Shown: positions 1-8,218 of the stretch, piece by piece
How positions within the stretch are numbered: position 1 is the first letter of the stretch
How the letters are laid out: each line of letters begins with the position of its first letter
From: Kitasatospora viridis
GTDB lineage: Bacteria; Actinomycetota; Actinomycetes; Streptomycetales; Streptomycetaceae
Direction of reading: 5' to 3'
NCBI RefSeq assembly: GCF_007829815.1
Contig: NZ_VIWT01000001.1
Span: forward strand, 1,697,501 to 1,761,500
DNA: 64,000 nt
The notes under the pieces: model-generated
Database searches by the model: none
Told to the model about the DNA's origin: nothing
What the model saw: the letters and a program-made list of their open reading frames with translations, nothing else
Translations under genes and position numbers: made by a program

Positions 1-1112
1 AAGACGCCGAGCCCGCGCACCTCGCCGACCGAGGGGTGGCGCTCGGCCAGCTCGCGCAGGCCGGGGCCGAGCACGGTCTCGCCGATCAGCTTGGCGTTCG
101 CCACGATGCCCTCCTCGGCCATCGCGTTGATGGTCGCGACGGCGGAGGCGCAGGCCAGCGGGTGGCCGGAGTAGGTGAGGCCGCCGGGGAACGGGCGCTC
201 GGCGAAGGTGGCGGCGATCTCGGCGTTGATCGCCACGCCGCCGAGCGGCACGTAGCCGGAGTTGACGCCCTTGGCGAAGGTGAGCAGGTCGGGGGTGACG
301 CCCCAGTGGTCGGCGGCGAACCACTCGCCGGTGCGGCCGAAGCCGGCCATCACCTCGTCGAGGATGAAGACGATGCCGTAGCGGTCGCAGATCTCCCGCA
401 CCCCGGCCAGGTAGCCGGCCGGCGGCACCAGGATGCCGGCGGTGCCGACGACGGTCTCCAGGATGATCGCGGCGACGGTCTGCGGGCCCTCGAAGGCGAT
501 CACCTGCTCCAGGTGCGCGAGCGCGCGCTCGCGCTCCTGCTCCTCGGTCTCGGCGTGGAAGGCCGAGCGGTACAGGTGGGGGCCCCAGAAGTGCACGACG
601 CCGGAGGTGCCGGTCTCGCTGGGCCAGCGGCGCGGGTCGCCGGTCAGGGCGATCGCGTTGGCGGTGGCGCCGTGGTACGAGCGGTAGGTGGAGAGCACCT
701 TCTGGCGGCCGGTGTGCAGCCGCGCCATCCGGACGGCGTTCTCGACGGCCTCGGCACCGCCGTTGGTGAAGAAGATCTTGTCCAGGTCGCCGGGGGTGCG
801 CTCGGCGATCAGCCGGGCGGCCTCGCTGCGCGCCTCGACGGCGAAGCCGGGCGCCATGGTGCAGAGCTTGCCGGCCTGCTCCTGGATCGCGGCGACCACC
901 TTGGGGTGCTGGTGGCCGATGTTGGTGTTCACCAGCTGGGAGGAGAAGTCGAGGTAGCGGTTGCCCTCGTAGTCCCAGAAGTACGAGCCCTCGGCGCCGG
1001 CCACCGCGAGGGGGTCGATCAGGGCCTGGGCGGACCACGAGTGGAAGACGTGCGCGCGGTCGGCGGCCTTGACGGCCTGCCCGGCGGCGGGATCGGCAGT
1101 GGGGATGCTCAT
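1..1112 (-). CDS. Class III (PLP) aminotransferase, 3' end outside window
   Basis: The reading frame starts at the ATG at 1112 (MSIPTADPAAGQ) and is still open at the window edge, so about 370 residues are seen and the C-terminus is missing. It reads as a class III, fold-type I PLP aminotransferase: YFWDYEGNRYLDFSSQL near the N-terminus, FFTNGGAEAVENAVRMAR, YRSYHGATANAIALTGD, ILDEVMAGFGRTGEWFA (PLP-binding Asp) and FAKGVNSGYVPLGG with the Schiff-base Lys. These enzymes move an amino group from an omega-amine or amino acid to a keto acid. Its neighbour upstream is an aminoaldehyde dehydrogenase, which suggests a role in polyamine, GABA or related amine catabolism. The exact substrate cannot be read from sequence. 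Confidence 0.9.
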   Translation of the reverse strand, partial: MSIPTADPAAGQAVKAADRAHVFHSWSAQALIDPLAVAGAEGSYFWDYEGNRYLDFSSQLVNTNIGHQHPKVVAAIQEQAGKLCTMAPGFAVEARSEAARLIAERTPGDLDKIFFTNGGAEAVENAVRMARLHTGRQKVLSTYRSYHGATANAIALTGDPRRWPSETGTSGVVHFWGPHLYRSAFHAETEEQERERALAHLEQVIAFEGPQTVAAIILETVVGTAGILVPPAGYLAGVREICDRYGIVFILDEVMAGFGRTGEWFAADHWGVTPDLLTFAKGVNSGYVPLGGVAINAEIAATFAERPFPGGLTYSGHPLACASAVATINAMAEEGIVANAKLIGETVLGPGLRELAERHPSVGEVRGLGV

Positions 1113-1192
1113 GCAGCCAGCGTAGGTAAACGCGCAGCTCGGGTGCAGCGGCATCTTGTCAGGTGGTCCGTGCAGCTGGCTGACACTGTGCA

Positions 1193-1221
1193 AAGGGCCA
1201 AGGGGATGCCCCTTGGCCCTT
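1193..1221 (-). terminator. Rho-independent type hairpin after the aldehyde dehydrogenase
   Basis: A 13-bp perfect stem (AAGGGCCAAGGGG pairing with CCCCTTGGCCCTT) closes on a 3-nt loop, ATG. It lies about 45 nt past the stop of the dehydrogenase gene (1268) and 80 nt before the next minus-strand start (1112). It therefore separates two same-strand units. There is only a short T stretch after it. Confidence 0.8.
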
Positions 1222-1267
1222 CGTCACATCGGACGATCCTTCAGACCGCCGTCGTGCTCTCTTCGCC

Positions 1268-2713
1268 CTAGATCGCGGTCATGACGTGCTTGACCCGGGT
1301 GTAGTCCTCGAACCCGTAGGCCGACAGGTCCTTGCCGTAGCCGGACTGCTTGAAGCCGCCGTGCGGCATCTCGGCGACCAGCGGGATGTGGGTGTTGATC
1401 CAGACGCAGCCGAAGTCCAGCCGGCGTGACATCCGCATCGCCCGGGCGTGGTCCTTGGTCCAGACCGAGGAGGCCAGCGCGTAGTCGACGCCGTTGGCGT
1501 AGGCGACGGCCTGCTCCTCGTCGGTGAACTTCTGCACGGTGATGACCGGGCCGAAGACCTCGTTCTGGACGATCTCGTCGTCCTGGTTCAGCCCGGAGAC
1601 CACGGTCGGGGCGTAGAAGTAGCCGACCTCGCCGACCCGGTGGCCGCCGGCCTCGACCTTGGCGTGCGCGGGCAGCCGCTCGATGAAGCCGCTCACCTGC
1701 TTGAGCTGGTTGGCGTTGTTCAGCGGACCGTAGAGCACGTCCTCGTCGTCCACGCCGCCGGTCTTGGTCTCGCTGGCGGCCTTGGCCAGCGCGGTGACGA
1801 AGGCGTCGTGGATCGACTCGTGCACCAGCACCCGGGTGGCGGCGGTGCAGTCCTGGCCGGCGTTGAAGAAGCCGGCCACCGAGATGCCCTCGACCGCCTC
1901 GGCGATGTCCGCGTCCTCGAAGACCACCACGGGGGCCTTGCCGCCGAGCTCCAGGTGGACCCGCTTGACGTCCTTGGCCGCCGACTCGGCGACCTGGATG
2001 CCGGCCCGCACCGAGCCGGTGATCGAGGCCATCGCGGGGGTCTTGTGCTCGACCATCAGCCGGCCGGTCTCGCGGTCGCCGCAGAGCACGTTGAAGACGC
2101 CGGCCGGCAGCTCCAGCTCGGCCAGCGCGGCACCGATGATCTCGGCCAGCAGCACGGTGGAGGCCGGGGTGGTGTCGGAGGGCTTGAGCACCACGGTGTT
2201 GCCGGCGGCGATCGCCGGGGCGAACTTCCAGACCGCCATCAGCATCGGGTAGTTCCACGGCGCGACCTGGGCGCAGACGCCGACCGGCTCGCGCCGGATG
2301 ATCGAGGTCATGCCGTCCATGTACTCGCCTGCGGCCTTGCCCTCCAGCAGGCGGGCGGCGCCGGCGAAGAAGCGGATCTGGTCGACCATCGGCCCGATCT
2401 CCTCGGACTTGGTCAGTCCGCGCGGCTTGCCGGTGTTGCGGCACTCGGCGTCCACCAGCTCGTCGGCGCGGGCCTCGACGCCGTCGGCGATCTTCAGCAG
2501 CAGCTTCTGCCGGGTCGACGGGGTGGCGTCGCGGTAGGTCGCGAAGGCGGCGGCGGCCGAGGCCATCGCCGCGTCCACGTCGGCCGCACCGGAGAACGGG
2601 GAGGTCGCGTACGCCTGGCCGGTGGTCGGGTCGACGATCTGCAGCGTGCGGCCGTCGGCCGCATCGACGAACTCGCCGTTGATGTAGTTGCGCAGCGTAC
2701 GAAGGTCGCTCAC
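1268..2713 (-). CDS. Aldehyde dehydrogenase, gamma-aminobutyraldehyde/betaine-aldehyde type
   Basis: A 481-residue NAD-dependent aldehyde dehydrogenase starting MSDLRTLRNYINGEF. Seen motifs are the APWNYPMLMAVWKFAPA and KPSDTTPAS cofactor segments, SITGSVRAG, ELGGKAPVVVFEDAD with the general-base Glu, and FFNAGQDCTAATR with the catalytic Cys. The length is normal for the family. It most resembles aminobutyraldehyde dehydrogenases, which oxidise 4-aminobutanal from putrescine to GABA. The gene is divergent from an Lrp regulator and an aminotransferase, and a second aminotransferase follows it. This supports an amine-degradation locus. A betaine-aldehyde or other omega-aminoaldehyde substrate is possible. 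Confidence 0.88.
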   Translation of the reverse strand: MSDLRTLRNYINGEFVDAADGRTLQIVDPTTGQAYATSPFSGAADVDAAMASAAAAFATYRDATPSTRQKLLLKIADGVEARADELVDAECRNTGKPRGLTKSEEIGPMVDQIRFFAGAARLLEGKAAGEYMDGMTSIIRREPVGVCAQVAPWNYPMLMAVWKFAPAIAAGNTVVLKPSDTTPASTVLLAEIIGAALAELELPAGVFNVLCGDRETGRLMVEHKTPAMASITGSVRAGIQVAESAAKDVKRVHLELGGKAPVVVFEDADIAEAVEGISVAGFFNAGQDCTAATRVLVHESIHDAFVTALAKAASETKTGGVDDEDVLYGPLNNANQLKQVSGFIERLPAHAKVEAGGHRVGEVGYFYAPTVVSGLNQDDEIVQNEVFGPVITVQKFTDEEQAVAYANGVDYALASSVWTKDHARAMRMSRRLDFGCVWINTHIPLVAEMPHGGFKQSGYGKDLSAYGFEDYTRVKHVMTAI

Positions 2714-2902
2714 GGGTTTCTCCTACGGTCTGGGCCTGCGACGTTGCAGATTCCGGCGCCAGGGTACCGCCGGGCCGCCACCCGGCGGGGGCGTTGCGCG
2801 CGGGACCCTTTCGGGCGTGTGCACGTCGGCGCGTGTACGCAGCCAGGCTACCCTGTCGACTGCCGTTATCGGCAGAGCTCCTCGCGAGTGACAACGCAAT
2901 CC

Positions 2903-2972
2903 GTGCCTGATCTTCGAAAGACCGACGAAATCAGCAGGGCAGCGGGTTGCGGAAGCAGAATCGATCAGGCAC
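2903..2972. promoter_or_regulatory. Perfect 10-bp inverted repeat, candidate Lrp operator
   Basis: GTGCCTGATC at 2903-2912 is the exact reverse complement of GATCAGGCAC at 2963-2972, with half-site centres 60 bp apart. The right arm ends 9 bp before the GTG start of the Lrp gene, and the pair lies inside the divergent promoter region of the dehydrogenase. Lrp/AsnC proteins are multimers that wrap DNA over spaced sites, so an autoregulatory operator is a reasonable inference. No binding has been shown. Confidence 0.45.
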
Positions 2973-2981
2973 AGTGGCCGC

Positions 2982-3455
2982 GTGGCCAACCGCGACCGGA
3001 ACAGCAGCGTTCCCCTCGACTCCGTCTCCAAGGCGATCATCGAGCAGCTGCAGGAGGACGGCCGCCGGGCGTACGCGACCATCGGCAAGGCCGTCGGCCT
3101 CTCCGAGGCCGCGGTCCGGCAGCGGGTCCAGAAGCTGCTCGACCAAGGCGTGATGCAGATCGTCGCCGTGACCGACCCCCTCACCGTCGGTTTCACCAGG
3201 CAGGCGATGGTCGGCATCACCGTCGAGGGCGACATCGAGCCGATCGCCGACGCCCTGGCCGCCATGGACGAGGTCGACTACGTGGTCTGCACCGCCGGCT
3301 CGTTCGACCTGCTGGCCGAGCTCGTGTGCGAGGACGACGAACACCTGCTCGAAATGATCAACAAGCGAATCCGCGCGCTTCCCGGCGTGCGGAGGACCGA
3401 GAGCTTCGTTTACCTGAAGCTCCGGAAACAGACCTACACCTGGGGCACCCGATGA
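2982..3455 (+). CDS. Lrp/AsnC family transcriptional regulator
   Basis: A 157-residue protein starting at GTG 2982. Residues about 11-60 form the AsnC-type helix-turn-helix (LDSVSKAIIEQLQEDGRRAY, then SEAAVRQRVQKLLDQGVMQI). Residues about 70-150 form the RAM ligand-sensing domain, with VVCTAGSFDLLAELVCEDDE in place of the usual effector loop. The stop TGA overlaps the next ATG (ATGA at 3452-3455), so the regulator and the downstream aminotransferase are translationally coupled. It is divergent from the aldehyde dehydrogenase gene. It probably controls this amine-catabolism locus and itself in response to an amino acid or amine. The ligand is not known. Confidence 0.9.
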   Translation: MANRDRNSSVPLDSVSKAIIEQLQEDGRRAYATIGKAVGLSEAAVRQRVQKLLDQGVMQIVAVTDPLTVGFTRQAMVGITVEGDIEPIADALAAMDEVDYVVCTAGSFDLLAELVCEDDEHLLEMINKRIRALPGVRRTESFVYLKLRKQTYTWGTR

Positions 3456-4846
3456 GCGCCGACCCGGCACAGAAGGACCTTTCGAAGACCGCCTACGACC
3501 ACCTGTGGATGCACTTCACCCGCATGTCGTCGTACGAGAACTCCCCCGTCCCCACCATCGTGCGGGGCGAGGGCACCTACATCTGGGACGACAAGGGCCG
3601 CAAGTACCTCGACGGCCTGGCCGGCCTGTTCGTGGTGCAGGCCGGCCACGGCCGCGAGGAGCTGGCCGAGGCCGCGGCCAAGCAGGCCAAGGAGCTCGCC
3701 TTCTTCCCGGTCTGGAGCTACGCCCACCCCAAGGCGGTCGAGCTGGCCGAGCGGCTGGCCCACTACGCGCCCGGCGACCTGAACAAGGTCTTCTTCTCCA
3801 CCGGTGGCGGCGAGGCGGTCGAGACCGCCTGGAAGCTGGCCAAGCAGTACTTCAAGCTGACCGGCAAGCCGACCAAGTACAAGGTCATCTCCCGCGCGGT
3901 CGCCTACCACGGCACCCCGCAGGGCGCCCTGTCGATCACCGGCCTGCCGGGCCTGAAGGCCCCGTTCGAGCCGCTGGTGCCGGGCACCCACAAGGCCCCG
4001 AACACCAACATCTACCGCGCCCCGGCCTTCCTGACCGGCCCCGACGGCACGGTGGACCCGGAGGCCTACGGCCGCTGGTGCGCCGACGAGATCGAGGTGG
4101 CGATCCTCAACGAGGGCGCCGACACCGTCGCCGCCGTCTTCGTCGAGCCGGTGCAGAACGCCGGCGGCTGCTTCCCGCCGCCGCCCGGGTACTTCCAGCG
4201 GCTGCGCGAGATCTGCGACCGCCACGACGTGCTGCTCGTCTCGGACGAGGTCATCTGCGCCTTCGGCCGCCTCGGCACCATGTTCGGCGCCGACAAGTTC
4301 GGCTACCAGCCCGACATGATCACCTGCGCCAAGGGCATGACCTCGGGCTACTCCCCGATCGGCGCCACGATCATCTCGGACCGCCTGGCCGAGCCGTTCT
4401 ACCAGGGCGACAACACCTTCCTGCACGGCTACACCTTCGGCGGCCACCCGGTGTCCTCCGCGGTGGCGCTGGCCAACCTCGACATCTTCGAGCGCGAGGG
4501 CCTGAACCAGCACGTGCTGGACAACGAGGCGAACTTCCTCGGCACCCTGAACAAGCTGCGTGACCTGCCGATCGTCGGCGACGTGCGCGGCAACGGGTAC
4601 TTCTACGGCATCGAGCTGGTCAAGGACAAGCACACCAAGGAGTCGTTCAACGACGACGAGGTTGAGCGCGTGCTCTACGGCTTCCTCTCCAAGGCGCTCT
4701 TCGAGAACGGCCTGTACTGCCGCGCCGACGACCGTGGCGACCCGGTCGTGCAGCTGGCCCCGCCGCTGATCTCCGACCAGTCGACCTTCGACGAGATCGA
4801 GCAGATCCTGCGGACCAGCCTCACCGACGCGTGGGCGAAGATCTGA
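3452..4846 (+). CDS. Class III aminotransferase (putrescine/GABA/omega-amino type)
   Basis: A 464-residue PLP enzyme. Key signs are FFSTGGGEAVETAWKLAKQY, SRAVAYHGTPQGALSITG, VSDEVICAFGRLGTMFG (PLP-ring Asp) and ITCAKGMTSGYSPIGA (Schiff-base Lys), followed by FLHGYTFGGHPVSSAVALAN. The family transaminates omega-amines such as putrescine, GABA or beta-alanine with pyruvate or 2-oxoglutarate. The start codon overlaps the stop of the lrp gene, so they form a two-gene operon. Together with the neighbouring aminoaldehyde dehydrogenase it could supply 4-aminobutanal or consume GABA; which step it performs cannot be decided here. An open frame continues far upstream of this ATG, but that is an effect of high G+C. 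Confidence 0.9.
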   Translation: MSADPAQKDLSKTAYDHLWMHFTRMSSYENSPVPTIVRGEGTYIWDDKGRKYLDGLAGLFVVQAGHGREELAEAAAKQAKELAFFPVWSYAHPKAVELAERLAHYAPGDLNKVFFSTGGGEAVETAWKLAKQYFKLTGKPTKYKVISRAVAYHGTPQGALSITGLPGLKAPFEPLVPGTHKAPNTNIYRAPAFLTGPDGTVDPEAYGRWCADEIEVAILNEGADTVAAVFVEPVQNAGGCFPPPPGYFQRLREICDRHDVLLVSDEVICAFGRLGTMFGADKFGYQPDMITCAKGMTSGYSPIGATIISDRLAEPFYQGDNTFLHGYTFGGHPVSSAVALANLDIFEREGLNQHVLDNEANFLGTLNKLRDLPIVGDVRGNGYFYGIELVKDKHTKESFNDDEVERVLYGFLSKALFENGLYCRADDRGDPVVQLAPPLISDQSTFDEIEQILRTSLTDAWAKI

Positions 4847-4871
4847 CGATCCTTCCCTGACGCACCCTCCG

Positions 4872-4925
4872 CCGAAGGGCGGTTCCGCCGGCCTCCTCCT
4901 CAGGGCCGACGGGACCGCCCTTCGG
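4872..4925 (+). terminator. Terminator after the lrp-aminotransferase operon
   Basis: CCGAAGGGCGGT (4872-4883) pairs perfectly with ACCGCCCTTCGG (4914-4925), and three further inner pairs extend the stem to about 15 bp. It begins 25 nt after the aminotransferase stop. Two copies of CCTCCTCCCG follow at about 4930-4955. Confidence 0.8.
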
Positions 4926-5114
4926 TGCGCCTCCTCCCGCCTCCTCCCGTCTCCCCCGAGTGCTTTTCTCAGACGATCATTTGATGGTTCGTCCGGGTTT
5001 ATCAAGGTTGCTCCTGGTGTGCCGCAACCACGACCCGGCCTTGTCGTTCTAATCTGACGACTGTCACTCCCCTGCACCCCGCAGAGAGCCGATCCGGAAC
5101 CGGCGGAGGAACTC

Positions 5115-5843
5115 ATGTCAGCGGCCCCGCCCGACAACGACGTGCTGTGGGCCAGGGGGATCGTCAAGTCCCACCACGGCACCCCCGCCCTGCGCGAGGT
5201 CTCGCTCGGCATCCGGGAGGGCGAGGTGCTCGCCGTCACCGGCGGCCGCGGCTCCGGCAAGTCCACCCTGCTCGGCTGCCTCTCCGCCCAGCTGCCCGTG
5301 GACTCCGGCGAGGTCTGGTTCAACAGCTCCCCGGTGCACACGCTCAGCCGGGCCGGCCGGGAGAAGCTGCGCCGCGACCGGTTCGGCTTCGTCGGCTCCG
5401 AGCCGCACCTGGTGCCCGAACTGACGGCCCGGGAGAACGTCGCACTGCCCCTGCTGCTGGCCGGCACCGGCAACCGGACCGCCTACGGCGCGGCCGACGA
5501 CTGGCTGGAACGGCTGGACGTGGCCGACTGCGCCAAGCACCGCCCGGTCGAACTGCTGCAGAGCCAGCGCCAGCGGATCGCGGTCGCCCGCGCGCTGGCC
5601 CCGCTCCCCCGGGTGGTCTTCGCCGACGACCCCACCGCCCCGCTGCACCGCGAGGCCCAGGACCAGGTGCTGCGGATACTCACCAGCGCGGCCCGCTCCC
5701 ACCAGCTCACCCTGGTCCTGGCCACCCACGACACCGAGCTGGCCAACAAGTACGCGGACCGCACGGTGGCCCTGGTCGACGGCCGCACCCCGGCCCCGCC
5801 CACCCCGGTGCGGCGCCCCGCCACCACCACCGCCACACGCTGA
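5115..5843 (+). CDS. ABC-type ATP-binding protein with degenerate catalytic motifs
   Basis: A 242-residue ABC ATPase resembling the LolD/MacB/FtsE group. Walker A is intact (GGRGSGKST, residues 43-51) and the H-loop His is present (ATHD). Other motifs are altered. The Q-loop Gln is replaced (FGFVGSEPH, about residues 90-98). The signature LSGGQ reads LLQSQ (147-151). The Walker B catalytic Glu is Asp (VVFADDP, 167-173). The D-loop Asp is His (TAPLH). ATP binding looks possible but hydrolysis may be weak. A good RBS (GGAGGAA) precedes the ATG, and a membrane protein gene begins 21 nt downstream. The pair could be an exporter, or a regulatory FtsEX-like complex. The substrate is unknown. Confidence 0.82.
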   Translation: MSAAPPDNDVLWARGIVKSHHGTPALREVSLGIREGEVLAVTGGRGSGKSTLLGCLSAQLPVDSGEVWFNSSPVHTLSRAGREKLRRDRFGFVGSEPHLVPELTARENVALPLLLAGTGNRTAYGAADDWLERLDVADCAKHRPVELLQSQRQRIAVARALAPLPRVVFADDPTAPLHREAQDQVLRILTSAARSHQLTLVLATHDTELANKYADRTVALVDGRTPAPPTPVRRPATTTATR

Positions 5844-5864
5844 AGATCACCCCGAAGGACGCAG

Positions 5865-7022
5865 GTGTTCTATCTCCGCCTGGCCAGGGGCTACCGGGTC
5901 CTGGACCTGGGCCGCTGGCTGCTCACCGCCACGGCCGCCGCCGTGGTCGCCGGATTCCTGCTGCGCGCCCTCGGCCGAGCCCTCAGCGACCCACCGGGCG
6001 CGCACGCCGCGGCGTCCCGGCTGCTCTGGTGCCTGCCGCCGCTGCTCGCGGTCGGCTGGTTCGCCGCCTACGCGGCCCGGGCGCTGCCCGCCCAGCGGCC
6101 CGAACGGATGACCGGGCTGACCGCCGCCGGCGCCGGGCCAGGCCGGCTGCGCCTGCTGATCGCCGCGGAGATCGCGCTCGCCTGCGCGCTCGGTGCGGTG
6201 GTCACCCTGCTGGTCTTCCTGGTGCTGCGCAACTACGTGGCCGGCCCCGCGCTCGCCCCCGAACTCGGCATGGGCGTGCCGCTGCCGCCCGCCGCGCCGA
6301 TCGCCCTGGTCGCCCTGCTGCCGCTGGTCGGCGGCATCTCGGCGGCCTGCGCGGTACCGGTCGACCAGGCCCTGCCGGGCCGTCAGGAGCCGCTGCGCAC
6401 CCGGCGGTTCGGCTGGCCGCTGATCACCGCGGCCGCCCTGCTCACCGTCGGCGGCACCTTCACCGAGCTCTACGGGCTGCGGCCGGCCGCCGCCTACGAC
6501 GCCAAGCCGATCACCCTGCCGGCCGACCTCGGGCACACCGACGCGCTGCTGCTCGGCGGCTGGGCCACCGCCGCGCTCGGCGCCGCCCTGCTCACCGGAC
6601 CGCTGCTGGCCGGCGCCGGCCGACTGCTGGCGCTCGGCCGCCCGAGCGTGCGGCGGCTGCTCGCCGGGCGCGGACTGACCGGCGCGGCCCACCGGCTCGG
6701 CGCCCCGCTGGCCGCGCTGGGCCTGACCCTGGCCGTGGTGCTCACCTCGGTGCGGCACTGGGTGGCACCGGGCGCCGACGGCACCGGACCGGTGCCGGCC
6801 GCCGAGGCGCTGCTGGTCACCGGCTGCGCGGTGGCCGCCGCCGTGGCCCGGCTGACCGAGCTCCGGGCGGCCCGCCGCCCGACGGTCACCACCCTGCTGC
6901 GGCTGGGCGGCTCGCCCCGGCTGCTGGCGAGCGCCGCCGTGCTGCGCTGGGCGGTGGCCGGCCTGGTGCTGATCGCCACCGGCGGCCTGACCGCGGTGCT
7001 CGGCGCCGCGATGCTCGCCTAG
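5865..7022 (+). CDS. Polytopic membrane protein, partner of the ABC ATPase
   Basis: A 385-residue protein starting at GTG 5865 after a GAAGGA ribosome site. It has about nine or ten hydrophobic segments (for example about residues 18-38, 51-70, 99-122, 145-165, 183-202, 222-245, 270-290 and the last 30 residues). They are separated by Arg-rich cytoplasmic loops and few extracytoplasmic charges. It lacks a recognisable FtsX/MacB signature, but its position 21 nt after an ABC ATPase gene argues that it is the permease. It is convergent with rlmN, and the two share a hairpin. Function unknown beyond membrane transport or signalling. Confidence 0.72.
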   Translation: MFYLRLARGYRVLDLGRWLLTATAAAVVAGFLLRALGRALSDPPGAHAAASRLLWCLPPLLAVGWFAAYAARALPAQRPERMTGLTAAGAGPGRLRLLIAAEIALACALGAVVTLLVFLVLRNYVAGPALAPELGMGVPLPPAAPIALVALLPLVGGISAACAVPVDQALPGRQEPLRTRRFGWPLITAAALLTVGGTFTELYGLRPAAAYDAKPITLPADLGHTDALLLGGWATAALGAALLTGPLLAGAGRLLALGRPSVRRLLAGRGLTGAAHRLGAPLAALGLTLAVVLTSVRHWVAPGADGTGPVPAAEALLVTGCAVAAAVARLTELRAARRPTVTTLLRLGGSPRLLASAAVLRWAVAGLVLIATGGLTAVLGAAMLA

Positions 7023-7035
7023 CGCCCTGGCACCA

Positions 7036-7072
7036 CCTGCCGGTCAGCCCGCCGCGGCGAGCTGACCGCAGG
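7036..7072. terminator. Bidirectional hairpin between the permease and rlmN
   Basis: CCTGCCGGTCAGC (7036-7048) pairs with GCTGACCGCAGG (7061-7072), leaving one bulged C. It lies 14 nt after the permease stop and overlaps the last codons and stop of rlmN (7044), so it could serve both convergent transcripts. Confidence 0.6.
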
Positions 7073-8144
7073 CGCCGTCGATCTCCTGGCCGCGGGTATC
7101 CCGGACCGTGACCGGCACCCCGTGCGCCTCCAGCCGGCGGACGAACTCGCGCTCGTCCTCCGGGCGGGAGGCGGTCCACTTGGAGCCGGGCGTCGGGTTG
7201 AGCGGGATCAGGTTGACGTGCACCCGGTGGCCCCGGATCAGCCGACCGAGCAGGTCGGCCCGCCAGGCCTGGTCGTTGATGTCCTTGATCAGCGCGTACT
7301 CGATGGAGACCCGGCGGCCGGACTTCTCCGCGTAGTTCCAGGCCGCGTCCAGCACCTCGGCGACCTTCCACCGGGTGTTCACCGGCACCAGCTCGTCGCG
7401 CAGCTCGTCGTCCGGGGCGTGCAGCGAGAGCGCCAGCCGGCAGCTCAGGCCCTCGTCGGCGAACCGGTGCATGGCCGGCACCAGGCCGACGGTGGAGACG
7501 GTGATGCCGCGCTGGGAGAGGCCGAAGCCGTCCGGCGCCGGGTCGGTCAGCCGGCGGATCGAGGCCAGCACCCGGTTGTAGTTGGCCAGCGGCTCGCCCA
7601 TGCCCATGAAGACCACGTTGGACAGCCGCGCCTCGCCGCCCGCCACCTCGCCGTCCTTCAGCGCCCGCATGCCGGAGGCGATCTGCTCGACGATCTCGGC
7701 GGTCGACAGGTTGCGGGTCAGACCGGCCTGACCGGTCGCGCAGAACGGGCAGTTCATGCCGCAGCCGGCCTGCGAGGAGATGCACATGGTCACCCGGTCC
7801 GGGTAGCGCATCAGCACCGACTCGACCAGGGTCCCGTCGAAGAGCTTCCAGAGCGTCTTGCGGGTGGCGTCGTCGTCGCAGGAGACGTGCCGGACCACCG
7901 ACATCAGCTCCGGCAGCAGCTCGGCCGTCAGCTTCTCCCGGCTCGCGGCGGGGATGTCGGTCCAGCCCGCCGGATCGGCGCTGAGCCGCCCGAAGTAGTG
8001 GTTGGACAGCTGCTTGGCGCGGAACGGCTGCTCGCCCAGTTCGGCGACGGCCGCCTTCCGCTCGGCGGGACTGAGGTCGGCCAGGTGTCGCGGGGGCTTG
8101 GCGCCGCGCGGCGCGACAAAGGTGAGTTCTCCGGGCTTAGGCAT
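7044..8144 (-). CDS. rlmN: 23S rRNA (adenine2503-C2)/tRNA methyltransferase RlmN
   Basis: A 366-residue radical-SAM methyltransferase of the RlmN/Cfr family. The cluster-binding motif CGMNCPFC gives Cys128, Cys132 and Cys135. The two mechanistic cysteines are also present: Cys121 in TMCISSQ and Cys359 in [18 protein letters not shown] and [13 protein letters not shown] are further family motifs. It methylates A2503 of 23S rRNA and A37 of some tRNAs. The ATG at 8144 is chosen because [10 protein letters not shown] begins the conserved part. The gene follows cdsA but is cut off from it by a hairpin. Cfr is less likely, given the housekeeping context. Confidence 0.95.
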   Translation of the reverse strand: MPKPGELTFVAPRGAKPPRHLADLSPAERKAAVAELGEQPFRAKQLSNHYFGRLSADPAGWTDIPAASREKLTAELLPELMSVVRHVSCDDDATRKTLWKLFDGTLVESVLMRYPDRVTMCISSQAGCGMNCPFCATGQAGLTRNLSTAEIVEQIASGMRALKDGEVAGGEARLSNVVFMGMGEPLANYNRVLASIRRLTDPAPDGFGLSQRGITVSTVGLVPAMHRFADEGLSCRLALSLHAPDDELRDELVPVNTRWKVAEVLDAAWNYAEKSGRRVSIEYALIKDINDQAWRADLLGRLIRGHRVHVNLIPLNPTPGSKWTASRPEDEREFVRRLEAHGVPVTVRDTRGQEIDGACGQLAAAG

Positions 8145-8174
8145 GGTCCGTCCAGTGTCGCAGATGCGCGAAGA

Positions 8175-8197
8175 GCCCCGGACGGGTCGTCCGGGGC
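8175..8197 (-). terminator. Hairpin after cdsA
   Basis: A 10-bp perfect stem, GCCCCGGACG with CGTCCGGGGC, closes on the 3-nt loop GGT. It lies 21 nt past the cdsA stop and 30 nt upstream of the rlmN start, so rlmN probably has its own promoter or depends on read-through. Confidence 0.75.
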
Positions 8198-8218
8198 CCC
8201 GCAGCGCGAGAGCCGGTC

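Noticed and set aside
1448-3451. A very long plus-strand open frame that joins the aldehyde dehydrogenase region to the aminotransferase
   Set aside because: It is in frame with the real aminotransferase but antisense to the dehydrogenase. High G+C removes stops, and the RBS, overlap and homology all place the start at 3452.
5041-5055. TTGTCG and TAATCT as a promoter for the ABC operon
   Set aside because: The two hexamers are only 3 bp apart, so they cannot be a -35/-10 pair, and no other good -35 fits TAATCT.
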